A DNA stretch of 64,000 bases, taken from Rheinheimera mangrovi (lineage in GTDB: Bacteria; Pseudomonadota; Gammaproteobacteria; Enterobacterales; Alteromonadaceae). The stretch lies in the NCBI RefSeq assembly GCF_003990335.1, contig NZ_CP034683.1:2835501-2899500 (forward strand), given 5' to 3'. Positions 1 through 8,462 of the stretch are shown piece after piece. A program made the translations under genes and the position numbers. The notes under the pieces are model-generated. The model was given only the letters and a program-made list of their open reading frames with translations. It made no database searches and was not told the origin of the DNA. Every line of letters begins with the position of its first letter. Position 1 is the stretch's first letter.

Positions 1-1
1 G

Positions 2-424
2 GCGTTAATTGAGCGGGCTTTGCAACGACCTTATGCCAAAGATCCGCTGTCCATTCTGGCTGAATTTGGTGGCTTTGAAATAGTCCAGCTTTGTGGTGCT
101 ATCTTAGGTGCAGCTTCACTACAAAAACCTGTACTCATTGATGGCTTTATTGTCTCAGTCGCGGCTTTATTGGCCTGTCAGATGGCGCCGAATTGCCGTG
201 ACTATTTAATTTTTGCGCATCAGGGTGCTGAAGCTGGTCATAAGGCGGTGTTAAAGGCTCTGGATGCCTCTGTGTTACTGGATTTAGGTTTACGTTTAGG
301 CGAAGGCACAGGAGCTGCTTTGGCGGTACCATTACTCAAAGCAGCCATTAGTTTTTACAACGATATGGCAAGTTTTGCTGATGCCGGCGTGACTCAAGTG
401 GTGGAAGCCGGAGCTCTTGAGTGA
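2..424 (+). CDS. cobT: Nicotinate-nucleotide-dimethylbenzimidazole phosphoribosyltransferase, C-terminal part
   Basis: Only the last 140 or so codons are present; the reading frame is open to the left edge of the window, so the start lies outside. CobT transfers phosphoribose from nicotinate mononucleotide to the lower-ligand base, giving alpha-ribazole phosphate for cobalamin nucleotide-loop assembly in the cytoplasm. The visible end carries the family's C-terminal motif [15 protein letters not shown] followed by a helix ending in a short alanine/glycine-rich tail. The stop overlaps the GTG of cobS by four bases, so the genes are translationally coupled. Identity is well supported by motif and by the cobS-cobU neighbours. 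Confidence 0.95.
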   Translation, partial: ALIERALQRPYAKDPLSILAEFGGFEIVQLCGAILGAASLQKPVLIDGFIVSVAALLACQMAPNCRDYLIFAHQGAEAGHKAVLKALDASVLLDLGLRLGEGTGAALAVPLLKAAISFYNDMASFADAGVTQVVEAGALE

Positions 425-1203
425 AAACCTCTATGCTGAAATGGCCACTCAGGCAATGGCACCTGTTTTGTCTGGCTTTGTCATTTTTCAGCCGTATTCC
501 TGTGCCTACATCGACCCCGTACAGCCCAGAGCTTTTGAATCAAAGCAGCCGCTATTTAAGTCTGGTGGGCTTGTTATTGGGTGCCCTGCAAGCTTTGGTG
601 TTGGTGGCTACAGCTCAACTGCTGCCCTTTTCCATCGCTGTGTTATTGGCTTTAATGGCAGGACTGGTACTAACAGGTGCTTTTCATGAAGATGGTCTGG
701 CCGATACAGCTGACGGTTTAGGTGGCGGTTTAAGCCTTGAGCGCAAGCTGGAGATCATGAAAGACAGCAGAGTTGGCACTTATGGTCTGGTTGCGCTGTT
801 ATCGGTTTTTTTGATCAAGTGGCAAAGCCTGCAAGCCTTAGAGACACAAGCCATTTGGGCTTTCGTGCTGGTGGCTGGTTTATCGCGCGCCACAGCAGTC
901 AGCCTTACTTTTGTCTTGCCTTATCAGCAACTGGATTCGTTGAGTAAAACCAAACCTATAGCCACCTCACTACAAAAACGTGCTTTGCTATGGATCTGGC
1001 TTTTTGTAGTGCCTCTTTTGTATTTTGTTCCTCTGTCTTTAGCTTTATCTCTGCTCGCTATCCTCATCTTATGTTTTGTTCTGCTGTTTTTTTACTACCG
1101 CTGTCAGCTACAGGGCTATACAGGCGATTTATTAGGCGCAGCGCAACAAGTCACTGAACTTGCTTTATATCTGGTGTGGCTTATATGGTGGAGACAGCAG
1201 TGA
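421..1203 (+). CDS. cobS: Adenosylcobinamide-GDP ribazoletransferase (cobalamin synthase)
   Basis: CobS joins adenosylcobinamide-GDP to alpha-ribazole (phosphate) in the inner membrane, the last joining step of cobalamin assembly. The 260-residue protein is strongly hydrophobic with about six membrane segments and carries the family signature [15 protein letters not shown] near residue 82, whose acidic residues are thought to bind metal. The GTG at 421 is chosen because it overlaps the cobT stop and gives the usual N-terminus (W-P-L-R followed by an F-F-S-R-I-P-like segment). The stop TGA shares its last A with the cobU ATG. Length is normal for the family. Confidence 0.96.
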   Translation: MKTSMLKWPLRQWHLFCLALSFFSRIPVPTSTPYSPELLNQSSRYLSLVGLLLGALQALVLVATAQLLPFSIAVLLALMAGLVLTGAFHEDGLADTADGLGGGLSLERKLEIMKDSRVGTYGLVALLSVFLIKWQSLQALETQAIWAFVLVAGLSRATAVSLTFVLPYQQLDSLSKTKPIATSLQKRALLWIWLFVVPLLYFVPLSLALSLLAILILCFVLLFFYYRCQLQGYTGDLLGAAQQVTELALYLVWLIWWRQQ

Positions 1204-1733
1204 TGAAAAAAACGCTGATTTTAGGCGGCGCCCGCAGTGGCAAATCCAGTCTGGCAGAAACTCTCGCCAAAACATCAGAGCAGGTGACTTACATAGCCAC
1301 AGCCACTGCTTTTGATGCTGAGATGACAAAACGGATTACATTGCACCAGCAGCAAAGACCCAACAACTGGCTATTAATCGAATGCCCATTGTTGCTCTGT
1401 GAAGCCTTAACGCAGCTTTCTGGTTCAGGCCAGACGGTATTAGTCGACTGCTTAACGCTTTGGCTAAATAATCAGCTGTATCATCAGCCAGAGCAAGATT
1501 TTGCCCTGGCGCGCCAGCAGGTAGCAGATGCTGTTAGTCAGTTTGAAGGCAAATTGATACTGGTCAGCAATGAAGTGGGTATGGGGCTGGTGCCTATGGG
1601 CGAACTGAACCGAGTTTTTGTCGACCAACAAGGCTGGCTGAACCAACAGCTGGCCAGAGTTTGTGATGAGGTGATTTTTGTTGCAGCCGGCTTACCGCTT
1701 TATCTAAAGCGAGGCATTGATGCAACAGATTGA
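1203..1733 (+). CDS. cobU: Adenosylcobinamide kinase / adenosylcobinamide-phosphate guanylyltransferase
   Basis: Bifunctional CobU phosphorylates adenosylcobinamide and then adds GMP to give adenosylcobinamide-GDP. The ATG at 1203 is preferred over an in-frame upstream codon at 1176 because it gives the standard start [15 protein letters not shown], with the P-loop GGARSGKS at residues 8-15. Further family features are VDCLTLWL and the SNEVGMGLVP segment. The start overlaps the cobS stop (TGATG) and the end overlaps the next gene by 14 bases. The 176-residue length is typical. Confidence 0.96.
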   Translation: MKKTLILGGARSGKSSLAETLAKTSEQVTYIATATAFDAEMTKRITLHQQQRPNNWLLIECPLLLCEALTQLSGSGQTVLVDCLTLWLNNQLYHQPEQDFALARQQVADAVSQFEGKLILVSNEVGMGLVPMGELNRVFVDQQGWLNQQLARVCDEVIFVAAGLPLYLKRGIDATD

Positions 1734-2331
1734 TTTAGTACGCCATGGCCCTGTCGCAGGCCCTGCTGCTTTATACGGCTGGACTGATGTGATGTTGCAG
1801 CAATCATCCCCTGCCTGTCTGTCGTGGCTGTCTACCCAGTCTTATCAGCATGTACTGACATCACCTTTACAACGTTGCCGCCACAGTGCCGCAGCACAGG
1901 CTCAACGCCTGCAGCTTGAGCTTGTGATAGAGCCGGATTTAAAAGAAATGAATTTTGGCCTGTGGGACGGCGTGCCTTTTGATGAGCAAAGCCCCTGCTG
2001 GCCTGCACAACAACAATTCTGGCAGCAGCCTTTTGCCATAACGCCACCTAAAGGTGAATCTTTAATTGATTTTCAGCAGCGGGTTTTAAGGGCTTTTGAA
2101 TTGCATAGCGGCTCTCAATACGAGCGGCAATACGAGCAGCACCAGCATGCTTTATGGTTAGTGCATGGCGGCGTGATCCGTCTGCTGCTGGCCTCCTTAT
2201 TAAAGATCGACTTACAGCAAAGCAGCTGGCTGCAGCAGATGTCTATTGCCTATGGCAGCGTCAGCCGGATCAGCCGTTTTAACAAACAAAGCCCATGGCA
2301 AATCCACTGTATTGGCAGCGCTGGTTTTTAA
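1720..2331 (+). CDS. cobC: Histidine phosphatase family protein, probable alpha-ribazole phosphatase
   Basis: The N-terminus LVRHGPVAGPAALYGW contains the RHG phosphohistidine motif of the histidine phosphatase superfamily, and the second catalytic histidine lies in VHGGVIRLLL near residue 145. Within a cobalamin nucleotide-loop operon the expected role is removal of the 5' phosphate from alpha-ribazole phosphate or adenosylcobalamin phosphate. The ATG at 1720 is used; a TTG directly before it is less likely. The gene overlaps cobU by 14 bases. The superfamily assignment is firm, while substrate specificity rests on context, since phosphoglycerate-mutase-like relatives share the same motifs. 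Confidence 0.88.
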   Translation: MQQIDLVRHGPVAGPAALYGWTDVMLQQSSPACLSWLSTQSYQHVLTSPLQRCRHSAAAQAQRLQLELVIEPDLKEMNFGLWDGVPFDEQSPCWPAQQQFWQQPFAITPPKGESLIDFQQRVLRAFELHSGSQYERQYEQHQHALWLVHGGVIRLLLASLLKIDLQQSSWLQQMSIAYGSVSRISRFNKQSPWQIHCIGSAGF

Positions 2332-2352
2332 ATTTTTCCAAAGAGAGACAAC

Positions 2353-2964
2353 ATGACTGAACAAAACACAGATGTAAAACAGCAAAACCATAAAAAACGT
2401 CAGCAAAAGCTCAAAGAGCAAGTCGATAGCCGTATCGCTGCCGCCAGCACTGACAAAGCTTTATTGTTAGTGATCACAGGCAATGGTAAAGGTAAATCCA
2501 CCGCAGGTTTTGGCACTGTGGCCCGCGCTGTAGGTCATGGTTTAAAAGCCGCAGTAGCGCAGTTTATTAAAGGTACATGGGACTGTGGCGAGCGCAATTT
2601 GTTACAACAACATGGCGTTGAGTTTGCCGTGATGAACACAGGTTTTACCTGGGATACCCAGGACAGAGCCGCTGATATTGCTGCAGCAGAATTGGTCTGG
2701 GCCAAAGCCGAACAATTTTTACAGGACGACAGCATTCAACTGGTACTGCTGGATGAACTGACCTATATGGTGAGTTACCACTACATAGATTTGGAAAGAG
2801 TAGTGAATGCGCTCAATAACAGACCCTCCACCCAACATGTGGTGATCACAGGCCGGGCGGCTCATCGGACCTTAATTGAGATGGCCGACACCGTCAGCGA
2901 AGTGCAGTCAATCAAACATGCATTCGACTCCGGGATTCAAGTGCAAAAAGGAGTTGATTGGTAA
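2353..2964 (+). CDS. cobO: Cob(I)yrinic acid a,c-diamide adenosyltransferase
   Basis: CobO/BtuR transfers the 5'-deoxyadenosyl group of ATP to the reduced corrinoid. The 203-residue protein has the family's basic, Gln/Lys-rich leader (residues 1-30), then the P-loop GNGKGKSTAG and the downstream segment VLLDELTYMVSYHY. A GAGAGA ribosome site precedes the ATG. It sits 21 bases after the ribazole phosphatase gene and its stop shares an A with the btuF ATG (TAATG), placing it in the same salvage operon. No de novo corrin-ring gene is visible, so salvage of imported cobinamide is the likely use. Confidence 0.95.
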   Translation: MTEQNTDVKQQNHKKRQQKLKEQVDSRIAAASTDKALLLVITGNGKGKSTAGFGTVARAVGHGLKAAVAQFIKGTWDCGERNLLQQHGVEFAVMNTGFTWDTQDRAADIAAAELVWAKAEQFLQDDSIQLVLLDELTYMVSYHYIDLERVVNALNNRPSTQHVVITGRAAHRTLIEMADTVSEVQSIKHAFDSGIQVQKGVDW

Positions 2965-3806
2965 TGTACGTGCTACGTATTACGTTGTGCTGCTGCGCCT
3001 TATTTGCAGTCAAAGTACAAGCCGAACCTGCTCAGCGTATTGTTGCGCTCTCTCCCCATTTGGTCGAGCAGCTGTATAGCATTGGTGTAGGCGACAAAAT
3101 TGTTGGCACCACAGACCATGCTGATTATCCGGATGCCGCGAAAAAAATTCCTCGTGTTGGCAATTATGCTCAATTGCAGGTCGAAAAAATTCTGGCGTTA
3201 AAACCGGATCTGGTATTGGCCTGGACAGATGGCAATCCACCTGCGGATCTCAATAAACTGCGGCAGCTTGGTTTACATGTGGTGGATTCTAACCCGTTGC
3301 AACTGAATGATATTGCCAAAGAACTGCGTTTGTTAGGCCAACATACAGGTGCAGTTGCTGCGGCAGAACAACAAGCGAAGCGAATGGAACAAGGCCTGGC
3401 TGAGTTGCGACAGATCTACAGTACCAAACCAAAAGTCATTGTATTTTATGAGTTGTGGCAACAACCGCTGTCGACAGTGGCACAAAAGGCCTGGCCACAG
3501 CAGCAACTGGAGCTTTGTGGCGCCACTAACCCTTTTGCAACTGCCATAGGCGATTATCCTCAGGTCAGTTTAGAGCATGTGGTCGCAAGCCAACCTCAAC
3601 TGATTATCCAGCCCGTATCGGTGAATGAACCACGGGCATTACTGGACTGGAGCCGCTGGCCTGCAATTCCAGCCGTTAAATATCAACAGTTTAGCCAACC
3701 CAACTCCGACCTTGTACACCGCACCACCAGCCGAATGCTGCTTGGTATTCGGCAACTTTGCGCCGACATCGACAAAACGCGGCAATTTTTTGCCAAAAAG
3801 TCCTAA
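2964..3806 (+). CDS. btuF: Periplasmic cobalamin-binding protein of the BtuFCD transporter
   Basis: BtuF captures cobalamin or cobinamide in the periplasm and delivers it to the BtuCD ABC transporter. The ATG at 2964 is chosen because an AAAAGGAG site lies just upstream and it yields a signal peptide ending near KVQA-EP. The mature part begins RIVALSPHLVEQLYSIG, typical of class III periplasmic binding proteins, and has the LKPDLVLAW motif. The start overlaps the cobO stop by one base. No btuC or btuD is present in the window, so the membrane partners are encoded elsewhere. The btuB receptor gene lies 10 kb further on. Confidence 0.93.
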   Translation: MYVLRITLCCCALFAVKVQAEPAQRIVALSPHLVEQLYSIGVGDKIVGTTDHADYPDAAKKIPRVGNYAQLQVEKILALKPDLVLAWTDGNPPADLNKLRQLGLHVVDSNPLQLNDIAKELRLLGQHTGAVAAAEQQAKRMEQGLAELRQIYSTKPKVIVFYELWQQPLSTVAQKAWPQQQLELCGATNPFATAIGDYPQVSLEHVVASQPQLIIQPVSVNEPRALLDWSRWPAIPAVKYQQFSQPNSDLVHRTTSRMLLGIRQLCADIDKTRQFFAKKS

Positions 3807-3830
3807 AGTTACTAAAGCCAAAGCCGATAG
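3804..3830 (+). promoter_or_regulatory. Sigma-28 (FliA) type promoter of the DUF5610 gene
   Basis: The -35 element TAAAGTTA (3804-3811) and -10 element GCCGATAG (3823-3830) are separated by exactly 11 bases. The published flagellar sigma-28 consensus is TAAAGTTT-N11-GCCGATAA, so 14 of 16 positions match with the ideal spacing. The -35 begins in the btuF stop codon, and transcription would start near 3838, some 45 bases before the ATG at 3884. This would decouple the downstream gene from the B12 operon and place it under flagellar control. By my own estimate, fewer than 0.05 such matches are expected by chance in the window. Confidence 0.8.
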
Positions 3831-3883
3831 CATGATTAGTCAGAACTATACTGAAGCTCATTTACGCCCAAAGGGAGTGTGTT

Positions 3884-4537
3884 ATGTCATCTGTTAACGG
3901 TGTCGGCTCGTCAAATGCAGCAGCTCAGGCTCAAGCCAGCAAAGCGACGGAAACCAATGAAACGACCGAAGAGAAAAAGCTTTCAGGCTATGAGTCGTCT
4001 CAGATGAATAAGCAAAAGCTGAATGCAACTATTATGGAAAATCAGCTGAAACTAAGCACAGGTGACGACGATAACTCGATGAGATTATTGTATAAAACTG
4101 CACTTGAAGGCATTAATAGTGAGCTGGAAGCCGAGTTTGGCCCTAATGCAGCTGAAAAAATTAAAAACAGCGGCGTCGACACATCGCCACAAGCCACTGC
4201 CGATCGCATTGTTGGTTTTGCCACAGCTTTTTATCAAAAGTTCTCCGAACAAAACCCGGACATGCCGGAAGAAGAACGCCTGGATAAATTCCTGTCCTTA
4301 GTTGGCGGTGGTGTAGATAAAGGCTTTGAAGATGCCCGCGGTATTCTGGATGGTTTGGGTGTACTGAATGGTAAAGTTTCGGATGATATCGACAGCACCT
4401 ACTCCTTAATACAGGAAGGCTTCGCTAAATTCCGTGAAATGATTTTAAACCCGGATAAAACCGTAGAAGATCAGGATATGACTGAATCAGTCGCCGCTAA
4501 TACCGGCAGCGAACTGCGGTTTTCGGTGAAAGTGTAA
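3884..4537 (+). CDS. DUF5610 family protein of unknown function, probably in the flagellar regulon
   Basis: A 217-residue protein without signal peptide, membrane segment or cysteine. Residues 1-30 are low-complexity and rich in Ser, Ala, Gln and Thr. The body (about 65-190) is helical with recognisable DUF5610 features: LLYKTALEGIN, TADRIVGFATAFY and GGGVDKGFEDARGILDGLG. A strong AAAGGGAG ribosome site precedes the ATG. The gene has its own sigma-28 promoter and its own terminator. No function is established for the family as far as I know. The N-terminus resembles secreted flagellar proteins such as FlgM, so a motility-related or exported role is my inference. Family assignment is from memory of the conserved pattern. 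Confidence 0.8.
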   Translation: MSSVNGVGSSNAAAQAQASKATETNETTEEKKLSGYESSQMNKQKLNATIMENQLKLSTGDDDNSMRLLYKTALEGINSELEAEFGPNAAEKIKNSGVDTSPQATADRIVGFATAFYQKFSEQNPDMPEEERLDKFLSLVGGGVDKGFEDARGILDGLGVLNGKVSDDIDSTYSLIQEGFAKFREMILNPDKTVEDQDMTESVAANTGSELRFSVKV

Positions 4538-4565
4538 GTAAATCTGTTGTAACGACTCCTGACGT

Positions 4566-4602
4566 GCTGGTTTCATCTAAGCCTTGAAACCAGCTGTTTT
4601 TT
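4566..4602 (+). terminator. Rho-independent terminator of the DUF5610 gene
   Basis: The nine-base arms GCTGGTTTC (4566-4574) and GAAACCAGC (4586-4594) pair perfectly around an 11-base loop and are followed by TGTTTTTT. It lies 29 bases after the stop of the DUF5610 gene. Confidence 0.85.
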
Positions 4603-4603
4603 A

Positions 4604-4639
4604 AACTGGCCTTACCTTTTTAAGGCCAGTTCTTTTCTT
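4604..4639 (+). terminator. Second hairpin, possible back-up terminator
   Basis: AACTGGCCTTA (4604-4614) pairs perfectly with TAAGGCCAGTT (4621-4631) around a six-base loop, followed on the plus strand by CTTTTCTT. The 11-base stem is strong but the T tract is broken. It sits between convergent genes and may act on either, although the minus-strand side lacks a T run. Confidence 0.5.
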
Positions 4640-4650
4640 CTGCAAGTTCT

Positions 4651-5541
4651 TCATTTACTGCTGCTAAAGCCTGTTTTAATCAACAGCGCAGGACTATGTT
4701 TATTGCCCTCTTCACTGATCCAAATCTGCTTATCCTGATCAATACAAAGACCCTCTACCTGACCTGTGGTGGCTAAAGCTTTGGTTTCCAACAAAAGCAG
4801 GTTTTCATCATAACGGGCAATTTGAGGCTGGAAACCGGCATTACTTAAATAAGCCCAAATTGCTTTGCGTGGATCCGGGTAACCCACCAGCCACCATTCT
4901 TGTTTATTTTGATCAAAAACTGCATCTGTGACCAGAAAACCGGGGTTAGCAAAAGGCAGAGCTTTGCCAAGCTTTTGCTGTTTTAACTTAGGATCCAGCT
5001 TGTAACGTTTTGGGATCTGACTATCCCAGCTTTTACTGATCAGCCACAAACTGTCTTGCTGGTACACCAGAGCCTCAAAATCGATATCATGTTGATAAGG
5101 CTGATATTTCTTATCAACAGGGAGTGTTATTTCTAGCCTCTCCGGGGTATAAGGTTGTTTTAAACCAGACCAATTCAGCGGCACTTTGTAAATAAACAAC
5201 GTCTGTTTGTACTTTGCATTATTACCGGTATCGGCCAGATACAAAAATTCTCCATCTGAGCTGATAGCTTCCCAATCCCTATTTCTGAATGAAAGTTGTA
5301 GCTGGTGATTGATTTGCCCATTATGGTCAAAGCGATAAAGCAAGGGCTCATTACCTGAATCATTGAAACTGATAAAGTCTTGCTCGAGGCAAAGTAAACC
5401 CGAGGTTTCTTTCAATTGTGACGGTAATGCAACCACAGATTGCCCATCAGCCAACACTGGCTGGCTGAGACCGCAGCCATTTAACAGCAATAATATCCCC
5501 GCCAGCCCTGACAACACAGGGTATCTGACTGAAAGCTCCAT
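4651..5541 (-). CDS. Putative lipoprotein with beta-propeller-like repeats, unknown function
   Basis: The start at 5541 follows an AGGGAG ribosome site and gives a lipoprotein signal peptide with lipobox LNGC, lipidated Cys at residue 23. The mature part contains repeated blade-like strands with Asp/Asn-rich turns, including FNDSGNEPLLYRFD, DWEAISSDGEFLYLADTGNN and VEGLCIDQDKQIWISEEGN. This resembles periplasmic six-bladed propeller proteins (SdiA-regulated or phytase-esterase-like), which are usually uncharacterised. It stands alone, convergent with the DUF5610 gene and divergent from the FixJ-type regulator. Envelope location is well supported; no catalytic activity can be assigned. Confidence 0.75.
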   Translation of the reverse strand: MELSVRYPVLSGLAGILLLLNGCGLSQPVLADGQSVVALPSQLKETSGLLCLEQDFISFNDSGNEPLLYRFDHNGQINHQLQLSFRNRDWEAISSDGEFLYLADTGNNAKYKQTLFIYKVPLNWSGLKQPYTPERLEITLPVDKKYQPYQHDIDFEALVYQQDSLWLISKSWDSQIPKRYKLDPKLKQQKLGKALPFANPGFLVTDAVFDQNKQEWWLVGYPDPRKAIWAYLSNAGFQPQIARYDENLLLLETKALATTGQVEGLCIDQDKQIWISEEGNKHSPALLIKTGFSSSK

Positions 5542-5651
5542 ACACACTCCCTTTAGCAATCGGACAGACTATTGAAGTCCAGCATAAAACAGTTGTTATT
5601 CCAGTGCTATAGTCGATAGGTGGCAAAAATAGCACAGCAAAGGAACAGAGC

Positions 5652-6263
5652 GTGGAACAGGATTTAGTGGTGTATATAGTGGACGATGACAGCTCGTTGC
5701 GTTATGCGCTGGAGGGCTTATTAAATTCGATGGGCTATCAAACTCAGAGCTTCGGTGCTGTGGCGGAATTTTTACAGCAGTATAAAACCGGCGCACAGGG
5801 CTGCCTGATTTTAGATGTGCGTCTGCCTGGTTTAAGTGGTTTGAGCTTTCAGGCGAAATTGCAGGATTATGGTATTCAACTGCCCGTGATCCTGATGACA
5901 GGTCATGGTGATATCCCTATGTCTGTGCGGGCGATGAAAGCCGGTGCTGTGGACTTTTTAACCAAACCTTTTCGTGATCAGGACATGCTGGACGCGGTGG
6001 CCACAGCCATGGAACGTATTCATGATCAGCAGCATGCAGAAAAAAGCAACGAAGCTGTACGCGCTTGCTTTGATAGCTTAACCAGCAGAGAAAAACAGGT
6101 GATGACGCTGGTGTGTCAGGGCAAGATGAATAAACAAATTGCCTGGGAGCTGCAATTAAGCGAAGTCACTATCAAAATACACCGGGGTTCTGCCATGCGC
6201 AAAATGCAGGCTAAAACGCTGGCTGATTTAGTCAAAATGGCTGAAGCATTGCATTTAAGTTAA
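5652..6263 (+). CDS. FixJ/NarL-type response regulator
   Basis: A 203-residue two-domain regulator. The receiver domain (about 5-120) has the acidic pocket VDDDSS, phospho-acceptor Asp55 in LILDVRLPG, and the Thr/Lys switch residues in MTGHGD and FLTKPF. A LuxR-type helix-turn-helix (about 137-200) begins with LTSREKQVMTLVCQGKMNKQ and contains VTIKIHRGSAMRKM. GTG at 5652 is the first start in frame, after an AAGGAA site. The kinase gene follows after nine bases, so the two form a pair. The architecture matches FixJ/TodT/TtrR-type activators; the target genes are unknown. Confidence 0.92.
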   Translation: MEQDLVVYIVDDDSSLRYALEGLLNSMGYQTQSFGAVAEFLQQYKTGAQGCLILDVRLPGLSGLSFQAKLQDYGIQLPVILMTGHGDIPMSVRAMKAGAVDFLTKPFRDQDMLDAVATAMERIHDQQHAEKSNEAVRACFDSLTSREKQVMTLVCQGKMNKQIAWELQLSEVTIKIHRGSAMRKMQAKTLADLVKMAEALHLS

Positions 6264-6272
6264 GGGTTTCTG

Positions 6273-8321
6273 ATGAAGCAGCACGATATGGAAATCCTCA
6301 ACCTTATTCAGCTCAGTGTTTTAGTCTTTACGCCAGAAGGCACTATTACTGGTTGGAATAAAGCGGCAGAGCAGCTTTATGGCTGGAGTGCAAAGCATGC
6401 GTTAGGGCAAAATGTATGTACATTGCTACGCTGTACCAGTTCATCCGATATAGCTAATGTGCTGCAGGCACTGCAATCCAACACTCAACAGCATCAGGTA
6501 CAACGTTTTAGCGCAAGCGGCGAGTTAAAACTGATTAAGATCAGTTGGTCCTGCCGTTATAGCGCTACGGGTCAATTGCTGGATATTATTGAATCCGGCC
6601 GTGATATTACTCAAAGCCAGCAGGTTCAGGATGAGTTACGCCAAAGCGAACTGCGGTACCGCGCTATGTTTGATTCAATGTCGGTTGGCTGTTTTGAGAT
6701 AGATACCAGTGAGCTGAATCAGATCTTTGTCCAGTTACGCGCTCAGGGCGTTACAGATTTAGTTTTGTATGCACAACAAAACCCGGACTTTTTAGCCCAA
6801 GCCATGCAGGCCTCCACAGTAGTCAAAGTGAATGCCGAAGCGATGCGGATTTTTAAGGCCAGTCGGCCTGAACAACTGCTTGGCCCTGTAGTGAACTATT
6901 GGAATAACGATAACAACGATACCTTTTGCAATAGTATTAATGCTGGATTTCAGCGTCAGTCGAAGTACGAAGCCGAGACCTTTATGCTGGTACTCGATGG
7001 CAGCAGAGTCGATGTGCAGTTTTCCATGTTCGCCTCCCCAGCCTTACGTGACTCAGGTACAGTGTTTATCTCCTTAGTGGATATCACTCAACGTAAACAG
7101 GCCGAGCGGGAGCTGATGAAAAGTGAATTTAAATTCAGAACATTATTTGAAGCCTCCGCCATTTCGTTTCAGCAACTGGATGTCAGCCGTCAGACTCAGC
7201 TATTTAGAGCTTTAAAAGCTCAGGGCGTTACCGACTTAAAAGCCTATATCGATGAGCATCCGGAATTTGTGCAACAAGCTATGGATGCGGTCTGGATAGC
7301 CGAAGCCAATCCCTACACTCTGACCTTGTATGGCGCTAAAACCAAAGCCGAAATTTTAGGCCCTGTCACGCCTTATTGGATCCCTGGCCAATGCGATACC
7401 TTCAGGCGCAGTATTGAAGCAGGTTATCGCGGCGAACCGGGTTATCAGGCCGAAACTAAAATACGTCGGCTGGATGGCAAAATAATAGATATTTTATTTG
7501 CATCTGCCTCTACCGCTACGTTAAGGGAACTGGGCCTGGTGGTGCTGACTATAGTGGATATTACTGACTGGGTTGCAGATCGTAATCAGCGCGATAATTT
7601 TCGTGATGAATTGGCCCATGCCGCCCGGGTTTCCATGCTGGGTGAACTCACCGCCTCTATTGCCCATGAAGTGAATCAGCCACTGGCAGCCATAGCGACC
7701 AATGGTGAAACCGGCTTGCGCTGGCTAAACAGGCAAGAACCAGATTTAAACAAAGCCCGTGATTTAATGCAGCGCATGGTCAATGACGCCTACAGAGCCG
7801 CCGACATTATCAGCCGAATTCGCGCTATGGCCAGCCATACGAAAGTGCAGCTACAACTGATGGATCTGAATGCCTGTGTGGAAGAGTCGGTGTTGTTTTT
7901 ACAACATGAACTTCGCAGCCAGCGTATTCAACTGGAACTGGATCTGACGCCAGGTTTGCCGCCATTGCAGGCAGACCGCACTCAGCTGCAACAGGTGCTG
8001 ATTAATATTCTGGTGAATGCAATGCAAGCCTTATCCGGCAAAACGACCAACGGATCAAAAACAGTGCCTGGCATCCATATTCAAAGCCTGTTAGCCGATC
8101 AACATCATCTGCAACTGCAAATCAGCGACAATGGTCCGGGCATATTGCCGGACCACTTACCTCATATCTTTGACAGTTTTTTTACCACCAAAAGCGCAGG
8201 AATGGGCATGGGGCTACTGATTTGCCGCTCTATCATTGAAGCCCTTGGCGGTACTATTGAAGCCAAAAACAATGACAACGCTGTTGGCGCCTGTTTTGTG
8301 TTGTTGCTGCCACTCAGTTAA
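6273..8321 (+). CDS. Multi-PAS sensor histidine kinase, partner of the adjacent FixJ-type regulator
   Basis: A 682-residue soluble kinase with no clear membrane segment. PAS1 (about 5-110) starts VFTPEGTITGWNKAAEQLYGW. Two related modules follow, at about 128-270 and 286-425; both contain a LRAQGVTDL or LKAQGVTDL stretch and an LGPV-Y/W-rich segment, pointing to internal duplication. The HisKA domain has the phospho-acceptor His465 in SIAHEVNQPLAAI, as in FixL/DctB/TodS-type kinases. The HATPase domain carries DNGPGI and GMGMGLLICR. It probably senses a cytoplasmic or membrane-permeant signal through the PAS domains. The ligand cannot be read from sequence; no haem-type FixL histidine context is obvious. 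Confidence 0.9.
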   Translation: MKQHDMEILNLIQLSVLVFTPEGTITGWNKAAEQLYGWSAKHALGQNVCTLLRCTSSSDIANVLQALQSNTQQHQVQRFSASGELKLIKISWSCRYSATGQLLDIIESGRDITQSQQVQDELRQSELRYRAMFDSMSVGCFEIDTSELNQIFVQLRAQGVTDLVLYAQQNPDFLAQAMQASTVVKVNAEAMRIFKASRPEQLLGPVVNYWNNDNNDTFCNSINAGFQRQSKYEAETFMLVLDGSRVDVQFSMFASPALRDSGTVFISLVDITQRKQAERELMKSEFKFRTLFEASAISFQQLDVSRQTQLFRALKAQGVTDLKAYIDEHPEFVQQAMDAVWIAEANPYTLTLYGAKTKAEILGPVTPYWIPGQCDTFRRSIEAGYRGEPGYQAETKIRRLDGKIIDILFASASTATLRELGLVVLTIVDITDWVADRNQRDNFRDELAHAARVSMLGELTASIAHEVNQPLAAIATNGETGLRWLNRQEPDLNKARDLMQRMVNDAYRAADIISRIRAMASHTKVQLQLMDLNACVEESVLFLQHELRSQRIQLELDLTPGLPPLQADRTQLQQVLINILVNAMQALSGKTTNGSKTVPGIHIQSLLADQHHLQLQISDNGPGILPDHLPHIFDSFFTTKSAGMGMGLLICRSIIEALGGTIEAKNNDNAVGACFVLLLPLS

Positions 8322-8462
8322 AGCAATTGCAGAGCACGCCATACCTAAGTATGAGCGAAATCACCCGGATGGACTAATGCCTTGGCCTCTCAATACTCCT
8401 ATCTTATGCAATGACCACCTTGTCTTCAGACAAGCCTTATTGACTAAAACAGGACAACCCAA

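Noticed and set aside
417..689. Frame +3 open frame beginning before cobS
   Set aside because: It lies wholly within cobS in another frame and has no family features.
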